DNA from: an uncultured Oscillibacter sp.
GTDB lineage: Bacteria > Bacillota > Clostridia > Oscillospirales > Oscillospiraceae
DNA length: 37,448 bases
Assembly (NCBI RefSeq): GCF_900546705.1
Contig: NZ_URDP01000019.1
Coordinates: 1 to 37,448 of the forward strand
Reading direction: 5' to 3'
The notes under the pieces were generated by a model that saw nothing but the letters and a program-made list of their open reading frames with translations, searched no databases and was not told the origin of the DNA. Position 1 is the first letter of the stretch; every line of letters starts with the position of its first letter. The position numbers were made by a program, and so were the translations under genes. Shown in pieces: positions 14,966 through 23,190 of the stretch.

Positions 14966-15779
14966 TGTTTTGGTAATCGGCGGCGGACCCGCCGGGCTGT
15001 CTGCGGCGCTGAACATCCGTGCCCGGGGGCGCAGTGTTCTGGTGGTGACCAATCCGCCGGAGGAAAATCCCCTCTGGCGGGCGGAACGGGTAGACAACTA
15101 TCTGGGCATGGGCGCCGTCAGCGGCGCGCAGATGCTCTCCGATATGAACCGCCAGGCCCAGCTCTCCGGTGCGGAATTCGTGGCCGGGCGGGCACTGAGC
15201 GCATCGTACATGATGGATCACTGGTACGTCAGCGTGGGCTCGGACATGTACAACGCCAGAGCCGTGGTATTGGCCGCCGGTGTGGCCCGGGGAAAAAAAT
15301 TCCCGGGTGAGCAGGAGTTTCTGGGCAAAGGCGTCAGCTACTGCGCCACCTGTGACGGCATGCTCTACCGGGGACGGCGGGTAGCGGTGCTGGGCTTTGC
15401 GGACTCCGCCCGCAAGGAGGCGGACTTCCTGGAGAGCATCGGCTGCACCGTGTTGTATTTCGACCGCCCCAAATCCTGCACCATTGCCGGAGGCGACAAG
15501 GTGGAGACCGTCACCTGCGACGGCATCACAGAGGCGGTGGACTGTGTGTTCATCCTGCGGCCTACCATGGCCCCCACGGATCTGTTTCCGGGCCTTGCAA
15601 CGGACAAGGGCTATGTGACCGTAGATCGCCGCATGGCAACAAATCTGCCCGGCCTCTTCGCTGCCGGCGACTGCACCGGCGGTCCCCTCCAGGTCGCCAA
15701 GGCCGTGGGCGAGGGGTTGGTGGCCGGACAGAGCGCCGCAGCCTTCGCCGTGGAGAAAAACCGTTCCCAACAGGGATAA
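14955..15779 (+). CDS. Thioredoxin-reductase-like FAD oxidoreductase without NADPH motifs
   Basis: 274-residue flavoprotein, about 30-40 residues shorter than usual TrxB. FAD site VIGGGPAGLSAALN at the N-terminus; redox disulfide YCATCDG with Cys130 and Cys133; second FAD motif GLFAAGDCTGGPLQVAKAVG near the end. In the pyridine-nucleotide domain, the normal GGGxxA is GFADSA and the HRRxxxR block that grips NADPH is replaced by YFDRPKS. Loss of both is the hallmark of the ferredoxin-dependent flavin thioredoxin reductases known from clostridia, so ferredoxin is the likely donor (inference). AGGAGG lies 9 nt before ATG 14955. Followed 59 nt later by trxA, its expected substrate. Confidence 0.85.
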   Translation: MSYDVLVIGGGPAGLSAALNIRARGRSVLVVTNPPEENPLWRAERVDNYLGMGAVSGAQMLSDMNRQAQLSGAEFVAGRALSASYMMDHWYVSVGSDMYNARAVVLAAGVARGKKFPGEQEFLGKGVSYCATCDGMLYRGRRVAVLGFADSARKEADFLESIGCTVLYFDRPKSCTIAGGDKVETVTCDGITEAVDCVFILRPTMAPTDLFPGLATDKGYVTVDRRMATNLPGLFAAGDCTGGPLQVAKAVGEGLVAGQSAAAFAVEKNRSQQG

Positions 15780-15838
15780 TTCCCGTAACATACCTATATA
15801 TAAATATTGAGTACAATCAAGCAAAGGAGATTTGAACA

Positions 15839-16156
15839 ATGGCAGTACAGCATTTGAAAACCAGCGAATTCCAGTCCGTGGTGGACGCAGCCCCTCTGGC
15901 AATGGTGGACTTCTGGGCCTCCTGGTGCGGCCCCTGCAAGATGCTCTCCCCGGTGATTGACTCCCTGGCCCAGCAGTTTGACGGCAAGGTGCTGGTGGGC
16001 AAGGTGAACGTGGACGAGGAGCCGGAGCTGGCCCGTCAGTTCGGCGTCATGAGCATCCCCACTGTGGTGTTCCTGAAAAACGGCAAGGAGATCGACCGGA
16101 AGGTGGGCGTCATGCCCCCGGAGAGCTTCGTGTCCGTGCTCAACGCCAACCTGTAA
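15839..16156 (+). CDS. trxA: Thioredoxin
   Basis: 105-residue classical thioredoxin, a cytosolic protein-disulfide reductant. Seen: MVDFWASWCGPCKMLSPVID with the CGPC active site (residues 31-34), VGKVNVDEEPELARQFGVMS, and the cis-proline SIPTVVFLKNG. Strong AAAGGAGA upstream. It follows the TrxB-like gene directly and ends in a good terminator; a possible extra -10 (TACAAT, 15812-15817) lies just upstream, but no clear -35. Confidence 0.97.
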   Translation: MAVQHLKTSEFQSVVDAAPLAMVDFWASWCGPCKMLSPVIDSLAQQFDGKVLVGKVNVDEEPELARQFGVMSIPTVVFLKNGKEIDRKVGVMPPESFVSVLNANL

Positions 16157-16170
16157 AATTTCGCAGGCAG

Positions 16171-16201
16171 AAAAAGAGGAGGCTTCCGCCTCCTCTTTTT
16201 T
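16171..16201 (+). terminator. Terminator after trxA
   Basis: Stem AAAAAGAGGAGGC / GCCTCCTCTTTTT with TTCC loop and T-run, 15 nt after the trxA stop. Confidence 0.94.
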
Positions 16202-16220
16202 ATTCAGGCAAGCGCATTGC

Positions 16221-16256
16221 AAAAACAGACGGCAGGCAATTGCCTGCCGTCTGTTT
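16221..16256 (-). terminator. Terminator of the thiolase gene (34-bp perfect palindrome)
   Basis: 16223-16256 is a perfect palindrome with arms of 17 bp meeting at AATT. On the minus strand it ends in TTTTT. It lies 26 nt after the thiolase stop and 20 nt from the trxA terminator. Confidence 0.9.
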
Positions 16257-16281
16257 CATTCTTTTATGCGCTTGGCGCTGC

Positions 16282-17538
16282 TCAGCACTTCTCAAAGATG
16301 GTGGCAGTGCCCATGCCGCCGCCGATGCACAGCGTGGCCAGGCCCTTCTTGGCCTCGGGACGCTTCTGCATCTCGTGCAGCAGCGTGACGATGATCCGGG
16401 CGCCGGAAGCACCAACGGGATGGCCCAGAGCAATGGCGCCGCCGTTGACGTTGACCTTGCTCATGTCGAAGCCCAGCTCACGGGCCACGGCGATGGACTG
16501 TGCGGCGAACGCCTCGTTGGCCTCCACCAGGTCGATGTCGTCGATGGTCACGCCGGCCTTGGCCATGGCATTGCGGGAAGCCACCACGGGGCCAACACCC
16601 ATGATCTTGGGATCGACGCCGCCCTGGCCCCAGCCGATCAGCTTGGCCATGGGCTTGAGGCCGTACTTCTCAACAGCCTCACCGGAGGCCAGGATGATGG
16701 CGGCAGCGCCGTCGTTGATGCCGGAAGCGTTGGCGGCGGTCACGCGGGGAGTGCCCTTGTCCTCGGCCTCCTGGATGCCCTTGGGCTCAAAGGTATGAAC
16801 CACCTGGGGATTGGGGGACTCGGGACCAACGGGGAACGCGCCGCGCAGCTTGGCGATGCTCTCAGCGGTGACGCCCTCCTTGGGATACTCGTCGCGCTTG
16901 AACTCCACGATCTCCTTCTTGACCTTCACGGGGACGGGAACGATCTCGTCGTCGAACCGACCGGAGTCGCGGGCGGCGCAGGCCTTCTGCTGGGAAGCGG
17001 CGGCGAACTCGTCCTGCTCCTTGCGGGTGATGCCCCACACGTCGTTGATGTTCTCAGCGGTGGTGCCCATGTGATAGTTGTTGAAGGCGTCCCACAGGCC
17101 GTCCTTGATCATGGTGTCCACCAGCTTCTTGTCACCCATGCGGGCGCCCCAGCGGGCTTCCATGGAAGCGAAGGGAGCGGCGCTCATGTTCTCGGTACCG
17201 CCGCAGACCACCACGTCGGAGTCACCGGCCAGGATGGAGCGGGCGCCCTCGATGACGGACTTCATGCCGGAGCCGCACACCATGCCCACGGTATAGGCAG
17301 GCACGGAATAGGGGATGCCGGCCTTGATGGCCACCTGACGAGCCACGTTCTGGCCCTGAGCGGCAGTCAGGATGCAGCCGAACATAACCTCATCCACGTT
17401 CTCGGGCTTGACGCCGGCGCGGTTCAGGGCCTCCTTGACCACGATGGCACCCATCTCAGCGGCGGGAGTGTTCTTCAGGGAGCCGCCAAAGGAACCGATG
17501 GCAGTTCTGCAGCAATTCACGACATAAAGATCTTTCAT
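16282..17538 (-). CDS. thlA: Acetyl-CoA C-acetyltransferase (thiolase)
   Basis: 418-residue biosynthetic thiolase, which condenses two acetyl-CoA to acetoacetyl-CoA, the first step of the acetyl-CoA butyrate route. Catalytic residues are all present: nucleophile Cys88 (VGMVCGSGMKSV), NEAF (341-344), His373 (AIALGHPVGASGAR) and Cys404 (LCIGGGMGTA). It is ~25 residues longer than common thiolases because of an insert at about 237-262 (VGPESPNPQVVHTFEPKGIQ and on) between LRGAF and VTAANASGINDG. TGGAGG precedes ATG 17538. Monocistronic with a strong promoter and terminator; crt, hbd and bcd genes are not nearby. Confidence 0.95.
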   Translation of the reverse strand: MKDLYVVNCCRTAIGSFGGSLKNTPAAEMGAIVVKEALNRAGVKPENVDEVMFGCILTAAQGQNVARQVAIKAGIPYSVPAYTVGMVCGSGMKSVIEGARSILAGDSDVVVCGGTENMSAAPFASMEARWGARMGDKKLVDTMIKDGLWDAFNNYHMGTTAENINDVWGITRKEQDEFAAASQQKACAARDSGRFDDEIVPVPVKVKKEIVEFKRDEYPKEGVTAESIAKLRGAFPVGPESPNPQVVHTFEPKGIQEAEDKGTPRVTAANASGINDGAAAIILASGEAVEKYGLKPMAKLIGWGQGGVDPKIMGVGPVVASRNAMAKAGVTIDDIDLVEANEAFAAQSIAVARELGFDMSKVNVNGGAIALGHPVGASGARIIVTLLHEMQKRPEAKKGLATLCIGGGMGTATIFEKC

Positions 17539-17639
17539 GATTGGCCTCCATTTTCAAATTATATTTTGGATACGGCGGCAGCGGTCGGGCACAGTGCCCC
17601 GCGCCGCCGCGGCTGACGGAATAACAGGGAAGCCGGAGT

Positions 17640-17677
17640 TTGTCAAAAGATAAACATGATTGCTAATTTTTTGACAA
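17640..17677. repeat. Inverted repeat in the thiolase leader
   Basis: TTGTCAAAA (17640-17648), 20 bases, TTTTGACAA (17669-17677): perfect 9-bp arms in the 5' leader about 30-70 nt after the predicted start. It could be a hairpin or a regulator site. Downstream in the leader (17575-17612) is a second, imperfect GC-rich hairpin built around GGGCA-CTG-TGCCC. Confidence 0.6.
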
Positions 17678-17707
17678 GCCCGTGGATACCTCCCCGCTGC
17701 AATTTTG

Positions 17708-17736
17708 ATTATAGTGGCTTTGTCCCGTCCCGTCAA
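17708..17736 (-). promoter_or_regulatory. Strong sigma-A promoter of the thiolase gene
   Basis: Minus strand: -35 TTGACG (17731-17736), 17 nt spacer, -10 TATAAT (17708-17713). Near consensus, matching the high expression usual for thiolase. The leader is about 160 nt. Confidence 0.9.
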
Positions 17737-17783
17737 TGAAAAACTATGTGAAATTTGAAAATTTGTTAAATCTTTGACAAAAC

Positions 17784-17820
17784 GAACCCTGTTTTCGTCA
17801 AGATGACGAAAACAGGGTTC
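17784..17820 (-). terminator. Terminator after the PrsA/SurA-like gene
   Basis: Perfect 17-bp stem GAACCCTGTTTTCGTCA / TGACGAAAACAGGGTTC with a 3-nt loop, 13 nt after the stop codon, followed on the minus strand by GTTTTGT. Ends the glmU-prs-pth-mfd cluster. Confidence 0.88.
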
Positions 17821-17832
17821 TCCGCCGTTGCC

Positions 17833-18837
17833 TTAACTCCCACGGGCTGCGTCCAGGGCATTGCAGAAGGTCTGGACGTCCAGCTCCTGATAGGATTGGG
17901 ACACGGTGATTTCCGCACCGGCGGCAGCGTCCAGCAGCCGGCGGTCCAGCAGGTCCAGCCGCACAGCTTCACAGTCGTCTTCCAGCCGGGCAAGGATGGC
18001 AAACCCGTCAGGTCCTTCCACCACACCGCTGATCTGTCCGGGGGAGAGGGCCGCTGCCGCCTGGGCATAGGCGTCCGGCAGTGAGCCGTCGCCGGGCAGC
18101 AGCGTGCGGGGATAGCCGCTCTCCCCCCGCTCCTGGCGGATACGTCCAAGCTCCGCCACCGGATCGGCGCTTTCATTGATGCGTCCAAACAGGGACGCGG
18201 CCTCTTCCGCGGCATCGGCGGAGAATTCCACCAGATCCACGGTCACATAGCCACGCTGCTGATAAAACTCCGACAGGGCCGACGCATCCTCCCACAGGGG
18301 GGAATTTTCCTCCTGCGCCAGCCGGCAGAGCTTTTGATACAGTACGTGGTCCTCCGCCATGCGCCGGGCCCCTGCCTGGTCCAGTCCCTTTTGGGCCAGG
18401 GAGGCAAGGTACGTCTCCTGGCCGCCGTGCTCCGCCGCCGTGTCCTGCCAGACGGTTTCCACGTCAGTCTGATCCGCCTCCGTCAGCGGGCAGTCATACT
18501 GTCCGGCCCAGTTTTCCACGGTGGCATATAGGGCGGCGCTCTCCAGAGCCTGCTCTTTGGCATACTGGGCCAGCGTCCCCGTCTCCGTATCGGAAGACCA
18601 GTCCAGCGTCTGTTCCTGCTCCTGGCAGGACCGGCGGATCTCATCCGTAATCTCACTGAGCCAGTAAAGATACACCCCAGCGGGGACTTCCCGGCCGTCC
18701 ACGGTGGCCACGGTCTGATCGGGGGAGGAAAAGCCTGCCTGCTCCCACAGGCCCTTCTCCGGGGCCGGCGTGCCGCAGGAGACGGCCGCCAGGCAGCACA
18801 GCAGGGCCGCAGGAATCAGCAGGAGGGATTTTTTCAT
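17833..18837 (-). CDS. PrsA/SurA-like peptidyl-prolyl isomerase lipoprotein
   Basis: 334 residues beginning with a lipoprotein signal (MKKSLLLIPAALLCCLAAVS, lipidated Cys21). A SurA-N-like helical domain follows (VATVDGREVPAGVYLYWLSE, residues ~42-200). The C-terminal ~110 residues contain a parvulin-like stretch: VTVDLVEFSA, LPDAYAQAAAALSPGQISGV and VEGPDGFAILARLED. Such proteins help secreted proteins fold outside the membrane. Parvulin residues are loosely conserved, so isomerase activity is not certain. AAGGAG precedes ATG 18837. It follows mfd by 52 nt and ends at a terminator, as in other clostridia where a PPIase gene trails mfd. Confidence 0.85.
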   Translation of the reverse strand: MKKSLLLIPAALLCCLAAVSCGTPAPEKGLWEQAGFSSPDQTVATVDGREVPAGVYLYWLSEITDEIRRSCQEQEQTLDWSSDTETGTLAQYAKEQALESAALYATVENWAGQYDCPLTEADQTDVETVWQDTAAEHGGQETYLASLAQKGLDQAGARRMAEDHVLYQKLCRLAQEENSPLWEDASALSEFYQQRGYVTVDLVEFSADAAEEAASLFGRINESADPVAELGRIRQERGESGYPRTLLPGDGSLPDAYAQAAAALSPGQISGVVEGPDGFAILARLEDDCEAVRLDLLDRRLLDAAAGAEITVSQSYQELDVQTFCNALDAARGS

Positions 18838-18889
18838 GGCGTTCAGACTCCTTTATAGGATGTCCCATCCTATGCAGCCCCGCCGGCGT

Positions 18890-21800
18890 TTATGCGTGCT
18901 CCTCCGTGGCAAGCCGCAGGTCCTCCACCAGCTCCGTGGCGCTCTCCAGCACATCGGCGCCGGGCTTGAGCCGCAGCGTCAGGGCCGGAGTCTCTCCGGC
19001 AGAGAGGCTCAGCCGCTGGCGGTACTTGGGCATACCGCACACAGCCACCAGCGCCTCCGGCCGGAACACGGCCAGCTGCAGCTTCAGCGTGCTGCCCTTC
19101 TGTGAGATGTCCGACACGCCCGCCTTGGACGCCGCCGAGCGCAGCAGCGCCACGTCCAGCAGCGCCAGTACGCTCCTGGGGGCCTCGCCGTAGCGGTCCA
19201 GCATCTCGTCGAGCAGGTCGGAGGCGTCCTCGTTGGTACGGATGGCTGCAATGCGCCGATAGAGATCCATCCTCTGCTCCGCCGTTGGCACATAGCGCTC
19301 GGGGATATTGGCGTTGACGGTCAAATCGGCAGAGCACTCCGTCTCCACCTTCTTCTCCTCGCCCTTTTCCTCCAGCACCGCCTCCTCCAGCAGCTTGAGG
19401 TACAGGTCGTAGCCCACGCTCATGAGATAGCCGGACTGCTCGGGGCCCAGCAGGTTGCCCGCGCCTCGGATCTCCAGATCCCGCATGGCAATTTTGAAGC
19501 CGGAGCCGAATTCCACGTACTCCCGGATGGCGGCCAGCCGCTTGGCGGCGGTCTCCTGGAGCACCTTGCCCCGGCGGTAGGTGAGGTAGGCATAGGCCCG
19601 CCGGGCGCTGCGTCCGATACGGCCCCGGATCTGGTGGAGCTGGGCCAGGCCCATTTTGTCCGCATCCTCGATAATCAGAGTGTTGACGTTGGGAATGTCA
19701 ATGCCCGTTTCGATGATGGTGGTGCACACCAGAATGTCCGCCTCGCCGTCCACCATGGCCTGCATGACGGAACTGAGCTCCTGTTCGCCCATTTTTCCGT
19801 GGCCCACCACGATGCGCACCTCCGGCCCCAGCATCTTCTGGAGGCGTGAGGCGGTCAGGTCGATGCTCTCCACCCGGTTGTGCAGGTAGTAAACCTGGCC
19901 GCCCCGGCCCAGCTCCCGGCGGATGGCATCCTCCACCACGGCCCAGTCGTGTTCCATCACATAGGTCTGCACCGGCTGGCGGTCCTGGGGAGGCTCTTCC
20001 AGGGTGGACATGTCCCGAAGACCCGAGAGGGCCATATTCAGCGTACGGGGGATGGGGGTGGCGGAGAGCGTCAGCACATCCACCTGGCGGCTCATCTCCT
20101 TGAGCCGTTCCTTATGGGTAACGCCGAAGCGCTGCTCCTCGTCAATAATGAGCAGCCCCAGGTCGTGGAACTTCACATTCTTTTGCAGCAGCTTGTGGGT
20201 ACCGATCAGCAGATCCACGGTCCCCCGTTCCGCCGCGTCCAGAATCCGCTTTTGCTCCTTGGCGGAGGTAAACCGGGAGAGCACCTCGATCTTCACCGGG
20301 AAGCTGCGGAAGCGGCTGACCGCCGTGGCGTAGTGCTGCTGGGCCAGCACGGTGGTGGGCACCAGAATGGCCGCCTGCTTGCCGTCCAGAATGCACTTCA
20401 TCACCGCCCGCAGGGCAACCTCCGTCTTTCCGTAGCCCACGTCGCCGCACAGCAGCCGGTCCATGGGGCGGGGCCGCTCCATGTCCGCCTTGATCTCCGC
20501 GATGCACCGCAGCTGGTCGTCGGTCTCCACATAGTCGAAGGCCTCTTCAAACTCCCGCTGCCAGGTGGAGTCGGGGGAGAAGGCAAAGCCAGGCTGCTTC
20601 TGCCGCTGGGCGTAGAGGGCAATGAGGCCCTTGGCAAGGTCCTTGGCCGCCTTCTTGGCTCTGGACTTCTGCTTGGCCCATTCGGTGCCGCCCAGCTTGT
20701 TGAGCCGGGTCTTCTCCGTGTCCTCCCCGCCGCCGATGTACTTGGACACCTGGTCCAGCTGGGTCACGGGCACGTACAGGCAGTCGCCCCCGGCGTAGTC
20801 GATTTTGATATAGTCCTTTTCCACTCCATCCACCGGCATCTTCTGGATGCCGGCAAAGCGGCCCACGCCGTGGTGGACGTGGACCACCAGATCTCCGGGA
20901 GAGAGGTCTGTGTAGGACTGGAGCTTCTGCCGGTTGGAGTCGTGCTTGAGACGGCGCCGCTTCTGGGCTACAGCGGTCAGCTGGCCCTCCGTCAGCACCG
21001 CCAGCTTCAGCGCCGGCCACTCGCTGCCGGCGCTCAGGGCCCCCAGGCTCACCCGGATCTCCCCCGGCGCGGGCATGGCAGCGCCGGCAAGATCCAGGGC
21101 AGCCGGGATGTCCCGCTCCTCCAGCAGGCGGCACAGATTCTTCGCCCGGGTCTCGCTGCCGCACAGCACCAGTACCGCGCTGCCGGAGGTGCGGTAGTGG
21201 GTCATATCGCCCACCGCCGTTTCCAGGCTGCCGCCGTAGGAGCTGAGCTGCTTGGCGCTGACAGAGGCCAGTTCCTTGGGCCGCAGGGGATAGTGGGAGG
21301 TGGGCAGGGCATTTTCCATCAGCACGGGGAACTCCTCCAGTGCCGCAAACAGCTCCTCCGCCGTCAGGCACAGCTTGGCGTACTCCCCGGCCAGCAGTCC
21401 CTGCTCCATCAGCGTCTCCGTATCCTGGCGCTGCTGGGTCTGGGTGCTCTTGGCCCGGTCCTCCACCCGGCCGCTCTCGCACAGCACCACCAACGTCTCC
21501 GGCGGCAGGTAGTCAATGGCCGTGGTAACCTGATCGTATACGGCGGCCAGGTACCGGTCAGCCCCGCTGACGGCTGCGCCGTTTTCCAAACGCTCCGCGT
21601 CCTGACGCAGTGTCTGCACCAACGCCTCGGACTTGTGCTTTTTCTCCAGCTTCTCCGCCAGGACCCGCAGCCGTCCGGCAAGGCCCGCCGGGCCGCCCTG
21701 GGCGGCACCGGGCAGCACCTCCGCCGCCGGCAGGATGCGGACCTCATGGACGTTCTTCACCCGCCGCTGGGTAGCCGGGTCAAAGGTGCCCATGGAGTCG

Positions 21801-22399
21801 ATCTCATCGTCAAAAAACTCGATGCGCACCGGCTGGTCCATCAGCGGAGAATAGACATCCAGGATGCCGCCCCGCAGGGCGAACTGTCCCACGCCCTCCA
21901 CCTGCTGGCAGCGGACATAGCCCGCCTGGGTCAGCTGCTGGGCCAGCCGCGCCGGATCGGTGCGCTGCCCCATGGAGATCTGTGCGGAGAGCTCCTGCAT
22001 AAGGGCCGGCGGCAGTGTCCGGGCCATGAGGGCATCCGCCGTGGCCACCGCCGCCCCCACCTGACCGCCGGAGAGGGCGTAAAGCGCCCCCAGGCGGTTT
22101 TGCTCCCAGGCCCGGGAGGCCACCGCGCCGGGGCGCAGCTGCCACTCCCTGCCCGGCAGCACCACCGGCTCTTGTTCCAGCAGTGTGCGCACATCCCCCG
22201 CCAGCGCCTGGGCCTCCCGCTCATCGCCGCAGACGAACAGCACCGGCCGCCCGGTGGCCCGGGCCACCGCGGCGCCCACGCAGGCCCGCTGCACCGGCTG
22301 GAGGCCGGTAACCGCTGCGGGGCAGCCGCCCGACTCCACCCGGCGGGCCAGCTCCGCCACTTCAGGAATGGTATTGAGTTTTCGCAGGAATTGTTCCAT
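18890..22399 (-). CDS. mfd: Transcription-repair coupling factor Mfd
   Basis: 1169-residue DNA translocase that removes RNA polymerase stalled at lesions and recruits UvrA. Domain order: UvrB-like N-terminal module (~1-340); RNA-polymerase-interaction (CarD-like) domain around 490-560 with SPGDLVVHVHHGVGRFAGIQ; RecG-like helicase with Walker A GDVGYGKTEV (~650), DEEQ box IIDEEQRFGV (~750), LSATPIPRTLNMAL, RGRIGRSARRAYAYL; and the C-terminal TRCF domain (DLTVNANIPERYVPTAEQR). ATG 22399 follows AAAGGTG; a GTG three codons earlier is less likely. Sits between pth and the PPIase gene, the standard Firmicutes order. Confidence 0.98.
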   Translation of the reverse strand: MEQFLRKLNTIPEVAELARRVESGGCPAAVTGLQPVQRACVGAAVARATGRPVLFVCGDEREAQALAGDVRTLLEQEPVVLPGREWQLRPGAVASRAWEQNRLGALYALSGGQVGAAVATADALMARTLPPALMQELSAQISMGQRTDPARLAQQLTQAGYVRCQQVEGVGQFALRGGILDVYSPLMDQPVRIEFFDDEIDSMGTFDPATQRRVKNVHEVRILPAAEVLPGAAQGGPAGLAGRLRVLAEKLEKKHKSEALVQTLRQDAERLENGAAVSGADRYLAAVYDQVTTAIDYLPPETLVVLCESGRVEDRAKSTQTQQRQDTETLMEQGLLAGEYAKLCLTAEELFAALEEFPVLMENALPTSHYPLRPKELASVSAKQLSSYGGSLETAVGDMTHYRTSGSAVLVLCGSETRAKNLCRLLEERDIPAALDLAGAAMPAPGEIRVSLGALSAGSEWPALKLAVLTEGQLTAVAQKRRRLKHDSNRQKLQSYTDLSPGDLVVHVHHGVGRFAGIQKMPVDGVEKDYIKIDYAGGDCLYVPVTQLDQVSKYIGGGEDTEKTRLNKLGGTEWAKQKSRAKKAAKDLAKGLIALYAQRQKQPGFAFSPDSTWQREFEEAFDYVETDDQLRCIAEIKADMERPRPMDRLLCGDVGYGKTEVALRAVMKCILDGKQAAILVPTTVLAQQHYATAVSRFRSFPVKIEVLSRFTSAKEQKRILDAAERGTVDLLIGTHKLLQKNVKFHDLGLLIIDEEQRFGVTHKERLKEMSRQVDVLTLSATPIPRTLNMALSGLRDMSTLEEPPQDRQPVQTYVMEHDWAVVEDAIRRELGRGGQVYYLHNRVESIDLTASRLQKMLGPEVRIVVGHGKMGEQELSSVMQAMVDGEADILVCTTIIETGIDIPNVNTLIIEDADKMGLAQLHQIRGRIGRSARRAYAYLTYRRGKVLQETAAKRLAAIREYVEFGSGFKIAMRDLEIRGAGNLLGPEQSGYLMSVGYDLYLKLLEEAVLEEKGEEKKVETECSADLTVNANIPERYVPTAEQRMDLYRRIAAIRTNEDASDLLDEMLDRYGEAPRSVLALLDVALLRSAASKAGVSDISQKGSTLKLQLAVFRPEALVAVCGMPKYRQRLSLSAGETPALTLRLKPGADVLESATELVEDLRLATEEHA

Positions 22400-22508
22400 G
22401 GCTCGCACCTTTTACAAATTTTGGAAGTTATGGGTAAAGGAAGCCCCAGCCCCCGAAACAGGGGTGGGGTCGTTTTATTGTATGCGGGCACAACGCCCGT
22501 CTTGCCGC

Positions 22509-23093
22509 TCAGTTATAGTCGTTCATGGCCTTCTGGCAGCCGTTTTGGATGATGCACGCGGCAGCCTGGATGGCCCGCTCAAAGCTCTCCACCAGGATCT
22601 TCCGGTCCTCCAGAGACGGCACGCCGATGACCCAGTCGATCATCTCCGCCCCGCCGCCGGCAGGGGCTCCGGTACCGATCTTGATGCGGGGAAAGTCCTG
22701 GGTGCCCAGATGGGCAATGATATTTTTGATGCCGTTGTGGCCGCCGGCGGAGCCGGTGGGCCGCACCCGGAGTTTCCCCACCGGCAGCGACACGTCGTCA
22801 TAGATCACCAGCACGTGCTCCGGGGGGATCTTGTAGAACTGGACGGCCTCCCGCACCGCCTCACCGGAGAGATTCATATAGGTCTGGGGCTTCATGACCA
22901 GGCACCGCTGCCCGGCAAAGGGGAAGATGTTGAAGGCGGACTTGAACTTCACCTTGTTGAGCTTTTGCCCCTCCTTCTCCGCTAGCAGATCCACAGTGAG
23001 AAACCCCATATTGTGACGGGTGCGGGCATACTTCTCCCCGGGGTTGCCCAGTCCCACGATGAGCCAGTCCACAGCGCTATTCCTTGCGAACAT
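22509..23093 (-). CDS. pth: Peptidyl-tRNA hydrolase
   Basis: 194-residue enzyme that frees tRNAs from dropped-off peptidyl-tRNA. Seen: LIVGLGNPGEKYARTRHNMG with catalytic His27, KPQTYMNLSGEAV, VIYDDVSLPVGKLRVRPTGS, and GGHNGIKNIIAHLGTQDFPR. The first nine residues (MFARNSAVD) are a short extension before the conserved start. AAGGAG precedes the ATG. Between prs and mfd in the glmU-prs-pth-mfd cluster. Two small GC hairpins lie in the 109-nt gap after it (22448-22475 and 22490-22505). Confidence 0.97.
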   Translation of the reverse strand: MFARNSAVDWLIVGLGNPGEKYARTRHNMGFLTVDLLAEKEGQKLNKVKFKSAFNIFPFAGQRCLVMKPQTYMNLSGEAVREAVQFYKIPPEHVLVIYDDVSLPVGKLRVRPTGSAGGHNGIKNIIAHLGTQDFPRIKIGTGAPAGGGAEMIDWVIGVPSLEDRKILVESFERAIQAAACIIQNGCQKAMNDYN

Positions 23094-23132
23094 ATCGTAC
23101 TCCTTGGTCTTTCAAGTTTCTCGGGCAGCCGA

Positions 23133-23164
23133 CAAAGGCGGGAAAGATGCCCTTCCCGCCTTTG
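23133..23164 (-). other. Intercistronic stem-loop between prs and pth
   Basis: Perfect 12-bp stem CAAAGGCGGGAA / TTCCCGCCTTTG with an 8-nt loop and no U-tract (TCGGC follows). More likely an mRNA-stability or processing element than a terminator. Confidence 0.7.
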
Positions 23165-23190
23165 CGTACCGTGTAGATGGACGTTCCGTC

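Noticed and set aside
16223..16256. 34-bp perfect palindrome as an unusual regulatory site
   Set aside because: Followed by TTTTT just after the thiolase stop; an ordinary terminator explains it.
17640..17677. Rex operator upstream of the thiolase
   Set aside because: Arms resemble half-sites, but the 20-nt spacing does not fit TTGTTAA-N4-TTAACAA.
19880..22552. 890-residue plus-strand frame over mfd
   Set aside because: Antisense of mfd, His/Gly/Leu-rich with no domain.
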